Part shown: positions 15,382-20,493 of the stretch, one piece after another
Position numbering within the stretch: the stretch's first letter is position 1
How the letters are laid out: each line of letters starts with the position of its first letter
Assembly (NCBI GenBank): GCA_013349735.1
Contig: DUZC01000009.1
Span: 1 to 20,493 of the forward strand
Length of the DNA: 20,493 nucleotides
Source: Rhodospirillaceae bacterium
GTDB taxonomy: Bacteria > Pseudomonadota > Alphaproteobacteria > Rhodospirillales > Magnetospirillaceae
Reading direction: 5' to 3'
Translations under genes and position numbers: made by a program
The notes under the pieces: model-generated
The model's input: the letters and a program-made list of their open reading frames with translations, nothing else
What the model was told of the DNA's origin: nothing
Databases searched by the model: none

Positions 15382-16218
15382 TCAGCTTCGGATGCGGAGG
15401 AACAGGTCGACCAGGGACACCAAGATTTCGATAACAATCAGAATAACGATATACCACTCGACCCGCATGCTGCGGTGGTTTTGCATAAGTTCAAGCAGCG
15501 TTTCGCTGGTGCGGCCGATGAGATCGAGCTTGCGGTCTAAAACCCGGCTGCGTTCCCTTAGTTCATATTCATCTTCAAGACGAAGATAAAACCTCTCGAG
15601 GGCCGGTCTTTCCCAAAGCACTTCCGGTTTTTCCAAGACTTCGACACGCCCCACCATGCGCTGCTGGGTCAGCAAGACACCGCCAATCTGTTGCAGCAAT
15701 CCTTTGCCCTTGCTGTGAAAGTCTCCCTTGCGCTGCAAGGCCGCGGCCAAGGGCTCGATGCTGTCAAACACGGCCCCCACACGCCGCTCGTAATGATCGA
15801 GAACCGCATTTTTTCCAAGAATATCCGCCACCAATTGCAAGCGTTCGGGGTTCGCTTCGGCCAGAAAGATCGCTCCGGAGCGCTCGACCCGGTCTTCGCC
15901 CCCCGCCTGCAGAAAAAGCTGGGTTTCCTCGGCCTCAGGCGGATCAATGGGATCGGCCACCAACCTATTCAGCGAGGCAAGGAAGCTGTCTTCTTCCATT
16001 GGATCCAGGCCGAACAGCACCACCACGCCATAACGGAAGACAACGGCACGACCTTGCCGGCCGGCCCGAATGGTAAGCGGTGCCGTTGCCAAGACCGAAC
16101 CCTGTTCAAGATTCTTGGTATCAATCCGTTCACCCACCAGCAAAGCGCGTACGAGCAAGGTCTCGCTGGGCAAAACGGTCTGCAAAGTCTCTTCGGCGGT
16201 CACCAATGCCTCGTCCAA
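15382..16218 (-). CDS. RMD1/DUF155 family protein with C-terminal membrane anchor
   Basis: This 278-residue protein belongs to the RMD1/SIF2 (DUF155, PF02582) family. Family marks are AVVFRYGVVVLFGL (about 57-70), then SIEPLAAALQRKG, and a helical LERFYLRLEDEYELRERSRVLDRKLDLIGRTSETLLELM region. A single C-terminal transmembrane helix, EWYIVILIVIEILVSLVDLF, follows. Yeast relatives are membrane-linked proteins of mitochondria and cytoskeleton; the bacterial function is not established. The only usable start is a TTG with GGGA upstream, since no ATG lies near the N-terminus before an in-frame stop. It may be co-transcribed with the phosphoesterase 62 nt downstream. Confidence 0.88.
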   Translation of the reverse strand: MDEALVTAEETLQTVLPSETLLVRALLVGERIDTKNLEQGSVLATAPLTIRAGRQGRAVVFRYGVVVLFGLDPMEEDSFLASLNRLVADPIDPPEAEETQLFLQAGGEDRVERSGAIFLAEANPERLQLVADILGKNAVLDHYERRVGAVFDSIEPLAAALQRKGDFHSKGKGLLQQIGGVLLTQQRMVGRVEVLEKPEVLWERPALERFYLRLEDEYELRERSRVLDRKLDLIGRTSETLLELMQNHRSMRVEWYIVILIVIEILVSLVDLFLRIRS

Positions 16219-17061
16219 TGTAAAGTCCCAGCATAATGCGGCTGTCCCGATCGAGCCCGATGCTTGACAGGGACCTGGATCAGATCACACCCTTTTTGGG
16301 CGCGGGACGGAAATGCTAATTAACACCCTATCCTTAACTTGGTTGGCTTTCATTTCTCAAATTTTTCTGACGGCGGGAAACCGAAAGGCCGATTTTCCGT
16401 CACACCCAGACTTGGCAGGCACAACAGGCTCACCGCTATGACGACCTATCCGCGGCCAACGGGGAACATTCTTGACCCTTTTATTGAGCGAGATTTACGA
16501 CAAAATAGGATTGAACGACCGCGTCCGATCAGTTGTAAGGCGGCAGAGCCCGTGATGCCGTCAAGGCTTTCCGGGAAGGATCGCTGCGTAAAGACAAAAA
16601 AGCTGTCCACTGCCTTATCAGCCACCCGAAAAACTTTGCTCTGCCCGTTCCTGTCCCGCAGGATTGCGATGCCGGTTCTGCCTGGAACGAGGACTCCCGA
16701 CTTTCCCCCTCAACAAAGGCTCTGGCATTGAGGTAGGTAGCGCTTTCTAAACGGAAGTCCAGCATCGTCCCCTTCCCTTGGGCCAATTTCCCCAACCGGG
16801 GCTCATCGGCATTCCAAAGAATCGTGACACAAAGGGGGACTCTGCCATGCGAGATCAATCGGCAGGATTAATCTTTCTTTACAGTTTTATTCCAAAATTT
16901 GGCGCTCAAAGGAACTCTGCCTTCGATTAACGGCTGAAAAAGAAATAAGGCTCAAGCTTTATGTTTAAAGGCCGCAAGCCCGGTCTGTCTAAGCAGTACC
17001 CATGCGGGCAGTTGGCATGCAGTCCAATTGGACGGCAAGGCAGCAAAAAGGATAAAAGAGA
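16219..17061. other. gene-poor stretch of about 840 nt
   Basis: I see no convincing intact gene here. Several overlapping open frames occur on both strands, none with a recognisable domain. A minus-strand frame (16446-16709) reads like protein (RTGIAILRDRNGQSKVFRV, then DSFFVFTQRSFPESLDG) but lacks a start codon. It overlaps another minus-strand frame (16529-16858) in a different register, so a frameshifted relic is possible. A hairpin TGACGG/CCGTCA lies at 16368-16402. The left end should hold the promoter of the RMD1-family gene and the right end that of the hemerythrin gene. Confidence 0.5.
17022..17033. promoter_or_regulatory. perfect 12-bp palindrome upstream of the hemerythrin gene
   Basis: GTCCAATTGGAC is a perfect inverted repeat 28 nt before a short leader frame and 57 nt before the hemerythrin ATG. 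Its position suits an operator, but no known regulator site is recognised. Confidence 0.25.
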
Positions 17062-17094
17062 ATGTCTGAGTCGGTTTGGGGGCAAGATCGATGA
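17062..17094 (+). CDS. possible 10-codon leader peptide overlapping the hemerythrin start
   Basis: ATG followed by nine sense codons (MSESVWGQDR) ends in TGA, which overlaps the hemerythrin ATG as ATGA. An AAGGA lies about 8 nt upstream of this small frame, a better ribosome-binding site than that of the main gene. Translational coupling is possible. The peptide itself resembles nothing known, and chance cannot be excluded. Confidence 0.25.
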   Translation: MSESVWGQDR

Positions 17095-18011
17095 CAAAAA
17101 TCAAATGGAATGACCGATTAACGATTGATGGCGGCATCATAGATGTCGACCACAAGACCATTATTGGCGTGACGAACCAGTTCATGGAACTGAAAGACAG
17201 GGCCGACAAGAATGAACTCACGGCCATTCTTTCGGATCTTGAGCATTATGCGCGGTCGCATTTTTGGCGGGAAAGCCAGCTCCAACGCAAAATAGGATTC
17301 GCCGGCATGGACCGCCAGCATGAGGAACATCTGAACCTGGTCCGGGCACTCGCGAACGTCGTGAGCCGTTTTCACGCAGCCCTTAAATCAGATGAAATAA
17401 CCGGCGTGGTCAACGAGATCGGTGAGCTCCTCCGCGGTTGGCTTATCGACCACATCCTTCAATCCGATATTGAAATGGTCGCCAATCGCGCGGACATCGT
17501 CGCCATGTCCGCCGGGATGAGCCCGCTTGGCAAGGCGGATGGTGATCCCGGCTTGCGGACCATTGGCAGCGAACTGATCCACGGTTTGGACATAGATGGC
17601 GGCCTCATCGACGACGACCATGCGCACCTCGTGGACATTATCAACGACTTTATCCTGGCGGTGGCCGAAGGGGGGGAAACCGACCATCTTCAACGGACGC
17701 TCAAGACTCTTTCCTCCTATGCGCGCGATCATTTTTCCCGGGAGGAGGCGTTACAGGCATCGGTCGGGTTCCCATTGGCGGTGCAGCACCAGGCTGCGCA
17801 TCAGGAACTCATGATAAAGATGGCAAGCTATGAGACGCTGCTTGGGTCCCGGTTGAATGTCTCGCGGGCTAAAAAGGAACTTTGCGTCGTTCTAAAGGAC
17901 TGGCTGCTCAATCATATCGGAAAGCAGGATGCGAATATGCGCCCCTATGTGGCGAAGATCCGCGACGCCGCCAAAAACTTGCAACCTATGGAAAAAGCGA
18001 TGCTTTGGTGA
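17091..18011 (+). CDS. tandem two-domain bacteriohemerythrin
   Basis: This 306-residue soluble protein is built from two hemerythrin domains (about 5-135 and 160-290). Each opens with a related segment, IDGGIIDVDH and IDGGLIDDDH, suggesting duplication. Hemerythrin four-helix bundles bind a di-iron centre that carries or senses O2. Domain 2 has the full ligand set: His177, His214, Glu218, His233, His237, His275 and Asp280. Domain 1 has His21, His57, Glu61, His80, His121 and Asp126, but Gln76 replaces the expected histidine, with His77 one place off. The two domains may thus differ in iron or O2 binding. The ATG is preceded by GGGGG and overlaps a short leader frame. There is no signal peptide or membrane helix. 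Confidence 0.9.
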   Translation: MTKIKWNDRLTIDGGIIDVDHKTIIGVTNQFMELKDRADKNELTAILSDLEHYARSHFWRESQLQRKIGFAGMDRQHEEHLNLVRALANVVSRFHAALKSDEITGVVNEIGELLRGWLIDHILQSDIEMVANRADIVAMSAGMSPLGKADGDPGLRTIGSELIHGLDIDGGLIDDDHAHLVDIINDFILAVAEGGETDHLQRTLKTLSSYARDHFSREEALQASVGFPLAVQHQAAHQELMIKMASYETLLGSRLNVSRAKKELCVVLKDWLLNHIGKQDANMRPYVAKIRDAAKNLQPMEKAMLW

Positions 18012-18036
18012 TTGAATTATAGCTTTCGGGGCGGAT

Positions 18037-18492
18037 TCACGCCGACGCGCTGCCAAGCTGCGGCGGGGTCCGCGTGCAAATCATCAGGCGGTTCCAGGCA
18101 TTGATTTCGGCGACCGCAAAAGAAAGATCGCCGATCTCCTTTTCCGAAAATTGACGACGCATCTCGGCATAGACTTCGTCGGAAACGTCACCTCCGGTAA
18201 GCTGGGTCAGGGCTTCCGCCCAGGCCAAGGCAGCCCGTTCCTTCGGGTTGTAAATGGGCGCTTCACGCCAGGCGGCGAGAAGATGCAGTTGATCATCGCT
18301 GATTCCGTGCTTGCGTGCCAACGGGACATGCATGGCGATGCAGAAGGCACAGCCGTTGAGCTGCGAGGCTCGCATCTTCACCAATTCCAACAGCCCAAGC
18401 GAAAGGCCGCTGTTCTGCACATAGGCATGCACGCCCAACATGGCCTTGTAGCCGTCGGGAGAAACTTTTGTCAGGTCAAGCCGCTGGTCCAT
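18037..18492 (-). CDS. carboxymuconolactone decarboxylase / AhpD-like family protein
   Basis: This 151-residue helical protein of the CMD family (PF02627) has the redox motif in VKMRASQLNGCAFCIAMH, a CxxC followed by a histidine, as in the AhpD alkylhydroperoxidase core. Downstream LHLLAAWREAPIYNPKERAA and the terminal AEINAWNRLMI are typical. Members are peroxidase-like or lactone decarboxylases; the CxxC makes a thiol peroxidase role the better guess. The ATG has AGAGGG at good spacing. It stands alone on the minus strand, converging with the hemerythrin gene after a 25-nt gap. Confidence 0.92.
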   Translation of the reverse strand: MDQRLDLTKVSPDGYKAMLGVHAYVQNSGLSLGLLELVKMRASQLNGCAFCIAMHVPLARKHGISDDQLHLLAAWREAPIYNPKERAALAWAEALTQLTGGDVSDEVYAEMRRQFSEKEIGDLSFAVAEINAWNRLMICTRTPPQLGSASA

Positions 18493-18540
18493 GGGAACAC
18501 CCTCTCTCTGATATTTCGGGGTCGTGATCGCTACGACGGT

Positions 18541-18975
18541 TTAAGCTTTTCTGCTCAAGCCATCTTGTGATTTGGTCGCTGAATCCGGCGGGCGCTTTCG
18601 CGGCCTACCGCCTAGTTGGCCATTGGCCTTGGAGGCATTTGCTCGGGCGATGGCCCGCCGCATGATGGTTGATCCTAATTGGTCCGCGAGCAACTGCGGG
18701 ATTGAAATGTCTGCGTCCAGGCTCTCTATGTGCAGACCATACCCGCCACCCTCGACTTCGATCTTACGTAATTCGTCAGGGGTTGCGCTTTCAAGTCCTG
18801 GCAAGGATGAAAGAGGAAATCCAACAACCGCGCCATTATTCAAGGTAATCATGACGCGCTCGTTGCGTCGGTCGTAACGGGCGTCCACTGCGCGTAGCTG
18901 GTGCTTGACCCGCGTGACCGTCCGACGGGTAATCGCGTTATATTCTTCCTGTGTCGGGGTTTGAAATTCAGCCAT
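18541..18975 (-). CDS. DUF2442 domain protein
   Basis: This 144-residue protein has a DUF2442 domain at about 28-100: VDARYDRRNERVMITLNNG, then VVGFPLSSLPGLESATPDEL and GYGLHIESLDADISIPQLL. A basic, disordered-looking tail follows (NGQLGGRPRKRP, ending in SRKA), which could bind nucleic acid. No biochemical function is known for the family. Its start overlaps the end of the DUF4160 gene by 8 nt, so the two are translated from one message. Such adjacent pairs are often suspected to be toxin-antitoxin-like modules, but the sequence does not prove it. Confidence 0.88.
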   Translation of the reverse strand: MAEFQTPTQEEYNAITRRTVTRVKHQLRAVDARYDRRNERVMITLNNGAVVGFPLSSLPGLESATPDELRKIEVEGGGYGLHIESLDADISIPQLLADQLGSTIMRRAIARANASKANGQLGGRPRKRPPDSATKSQDGLSRKA

Positions 18976-19213
18976 GGATCGCCCTCCATTTTACGCAAAC
19001 GGCCGTTAGCTCCGTGGCTATTGTAGAGCCGATATCCACAATTTCCGCCAAGCGAAACCCGATCTGCTCGACCAACATCACGGGGCCTTGCGGGCAATTC
19101 AGCGCAAACTTCGCTCGCGCGCCGTCCCGCCTGATCAAATGAACATGCGCCGGGGGATGATCATTAGCATAGATCACGACACGGACGTTTCTGATCGTTA
19201 GAACTGTTGGCAC
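18968..19213 (-). CDS. DUF4160 domain protein
   Basis: The protein (81 residues from this start) fits DUF4160: MPTVLTIRNVRVVIYAND, then HPPAHVHLI with its histidine cluster, a KFALN strand, and a final VKWRAIHG. Its function is unknown. I chose the GTG at 19213 because it reproduces the usual family start (MPTVL). No strong ribosome-binding site precedes it. An ATG at 19354 in the same frame would add 47 residues of unrelated sequence and is the main alternative. The gene ends 8 nt inside the DUF2442 gene and is divergent from the GST-like gene. Confidence 0.82.
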   Translation of the reverse strand: MPTVLTIRNVRVVIYANDHPPAHVHLIRRDGARAKFALNCPQGPVMLVEQIGFRLAEIVDIGSTIATELTAVCVKWRAIHG

Positions 19214-19403
19214 GCTCGATAGTGCGGAAAAACCTAGGTACCTGTCTAGCTTTTTCTTCGCAGTTTGGACGGCAGCTATCTCCTGCGCCGGATGAACTAG
19301 GTTTCTGCCGGTTCCCGCGGGCAGGCGACCTCTGCTGCGGTTGATTTTCTGCATGCATCGTCCGAAAATTTGGCTATTTTTCTGGCCAGGACAGGATCGT
19401 AAA

Positions 19404-20117
19404 ATGGCGAAAGCGGGAAGCAGCATGATCACTCTTTACACGTTCGGGCCATTTTTTGGCCTGCCGGACGGGAGCCCGTTCGTTACCAAGGCCATGCTGC
19501 TCTTGAAGTTGGCAGGGCTGTCCTATAGCCAGGACCGTGGCGGCTATGGCAAGGCGCCCAAAGGCAAGCTGCCCTTTATCAAGGACGATGGCGTCATCGT
19601 GGCGGACTCCACCCTGATCCGCCTGCATATCGAAGCGAAATACGGCTTCGATTTTGACCGCGGCCTGACGCAGGAGCAAAAAGCCGTGAGCTGGGCCGTA
19701 GAAAAAATGTGTGAGGAGCATCTGTACTGGGCGATGGTCGATTTGCGCTGGATGGACGATGCTAACTTCGCCGTTGGCCCCGCTCATTTCTTCGACAGCG
19801 CGCCTGCGCCGCTGCGTCCGATGATCCGCGCCATCGTCAGGCGCAAGGTGCGCAAGGACCTGTATTGCCAAGGATTAGGGCGGCATGCCAAAGGCGATAT
19901 TGAACGCATGGCGATCCGCGATATCGAGACGCTATCGGTGTTATTGGGCAACCAGAAATGGTTGATGGGTGAGGCCCCCTGCGGGGCTGATGCATCTATG
20001 TTTGGCTTTGTCGCGGGCTTGCTGACGCCTGAATTTAAATCGCCAATCTGTGAGGCCGTTGCGGCGCGTCCGAATTTAGTGACCTATCGGGACCGGATTC
20101 GAGCCGAATATTTCTGA
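19404..20117 (+). CDS. glutathione S-transferase-like protein (Fax/metaxin-type)
   Basis: This 237-residue protein has a thioredoxin-like N-terminal GST domain (ITLYTFGPFFGLPDGSPF, then KGKLPFIKDDGVIVADST, the KxPxL/I-D..S glutathione-binding pattern). An all-helical C-terminal domain follows, containing DIETLSVLLGNQKWLMGE and the PCGADASMFGFVAGLL helix. The sequence resembles the Fax/metaxin-like branch more than classical detoxifying GSTs. The ATG at 19404 has AGGA 7 nt upstream; another at 19425 is possible. The glutathione reductase gene is far away at the other end of the window. A role in glutathione-dependent detoxification is inferred from the family only. Confidence 0.88.
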   Translation: MAKAGSSMITLYTFGPFFGLPDGSPFVTKAMLLLKLAGLSYSQDRGGYGKAPKGKLPFIKDDGVIVADSTLIRLHIEAKYGFDFDRGLTQEQKAVSWAVEKMCEEHLYWAMVDLRWMDDANFAVGPAHFFDSAPAPLRPMIRAIVRRKVRKDLYCQGLGRHAKGDIERMAIRDIETLSVLLGNQKWLMGEAPCGADASMFGFVAGLLTPEFKSPICEAVAARPNLVTYRDRIRAEYF

Positions 20118-20179
20118 GCCCCCCTTGTGATCGCCGTATCTGGCGCCGGTGGGGCCGGCGAACCTGCCGGCCTCGGCCG

Positions 20180-20216
20180 CCAAAATGCTAAACGCTATCC
20201 GTCGACAAAATTTTGG
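20180..20216. terminator. inverted repeat between the GST-like and chemoreceptor genes
   Basis: CCAAAAT (20180-20186) pairs with ATTTTGG (20210-20216) in the gap between two converging 3' ends. GC-rich short palindromes (GCCGGC repeated) lie just to the left. Terminator function is plausible; the long loop lowers confidence. Confidence 0.35.
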
Positions 20217-20226
20217 GGTTGTCAGG

Positions 20227-20493
20227 TTACGCTCGTCTTACCTGGTCAAGAAAGGTTTGGACTTCATTTTCCAGCTTTGCGCTTTCATCCAGCAAACTAT
20301 TCGCCGAAAGAAAGACCTGTTGGGCCATTTCACCGGTTTCCGTCGCGGACTGTGCAAGGTTGGCGATATTATTGGTCACCTCCCTGGTCCCAGTCGTGGC
20401 CTCTTCAATATTACGGGCGATCTCTGCCGTAGCCGCACCTTGCTGTTCTACCGCACCGGCGATGGCCGTAGACAGCTCATTGATACGAGAAAT
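20227..20493 (-). CDS. methyl-accepting chemotaxis protein, C-terminal part (cut by window edge)
   Basis: The last 89 codons of a chemoreceptor enter from the right edge. The visible part reads INELSTAIAGAVEQQGAATA followed by EIARNIEEATTGTREV, the end of the signalling coiled coil and a second methylation helix, with the usual EQQGAATAEIARN pattern. It ends EVQTFLDQVRRA before TAA. Heptad hydrophobic spacing runs through the segment. The sensory domain, membrane helices and the kinase-contact hairpin lie outside the window, so ligand and topology are unknown. Confidence 0.92.
   Translation of the reverse strand: MSRINELSTAIAGAVEQQGAATAEIARNIEEATTGTREVTNNIANLAQSATETGEMAQQVFLSANSLLDESAKLENEVQTFLDQVRRA

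Noticed and set aside
16339..16731. Plus-strand open frame of 130 codons in the gene-poor stretch
   Set aside because: The sequence is rich in Arg, Pro and Ser without any motif, has no ribosome-binding site, and competes with minus-strand frames.
19214..19354. N-terminal extension of the DUF4160 protein to an ATG at 19354
   Set aside because: The extension has no resemblance to the family, and the GTG at 19213 restores the usual MPTVL start. It is kept only as an alternative start.

Overview
This window looks like chromosomal DNA from an alphaproteobacterium, most likely a Rhodospirillales-type organism. The evidence is GC-rich coding sequence, a free-standing RMD1/DUF155 protein, a tandem bacteriohemerythrin, a chemoreceptor tail, a cluster-type Rrf2 regulator, and frequent use of TTG starts backed by good ribosome-binding sites. 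I cannot name genus or species from sequence alone. Most of the window is coding. Both ends cut genes: a radical SAM protein on the left and a methyl-accepting chemotaxis protein on the right.

Layout. (1) 1-5817, minus strand: a compact run glmU, glmS, rrf2-type regulator, yciB, gor and a radical SAM gene. It joins UDP-GlcNAc precursor synthesis to redox functions. (2) A tRNA-Val(CAC) with its own promoter is divergent from glmU. (3) 6184-6849: a BrnT-family toxin with an overlapping XRE-type antitoxin and a promoter/operator candidate. (4) 7059-9299: a partner-switching module made of a STAS anti-anti-sigma factor, an RsbW-like ATPase and, facing them, a cyclic-nucleotide-binding-domain/SpoIIE phosphatase. 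(5) 9462-10952: a PiT phosphate transporter behind a Pho-box-like repeat. (6) 11079-12953: a degenerate receiver, a short TraR/DksA zinc-finger protein, a GNAT acetyltransferase and an unrecognised small protein. (7) 13117-16218: CDP-diacylglycerol pyrophosphatase facing a secreted phosphoesterase and an RMD1-family membrane protein. (8) 16219-17061: a gene-poor stretch. (9) 17091-20117: a two-domain hemerythrin, an AhpD/CMD-family protein, a DUF4160-DUF2442 gene pair and a GST-like protein.

The most unusual structural signal is an 83-bp composite palindromic element present twice (7863-7945 and 11001-11083), in the same orientation, each time between convergent genes. In both copies the element's right edge supplies the TAG stop codon of the minus-strand gene. 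Other convergent junctions carry unrelated strong hairpins, one of which also contains a stop codon. Protein-level oddities include an iron-ligand substitution in one hemerythrin domain, a receiver domain without the conserved Thr and Lys, and a BrnT toxin partnered by an XRE protein rather than the usual BrnA.
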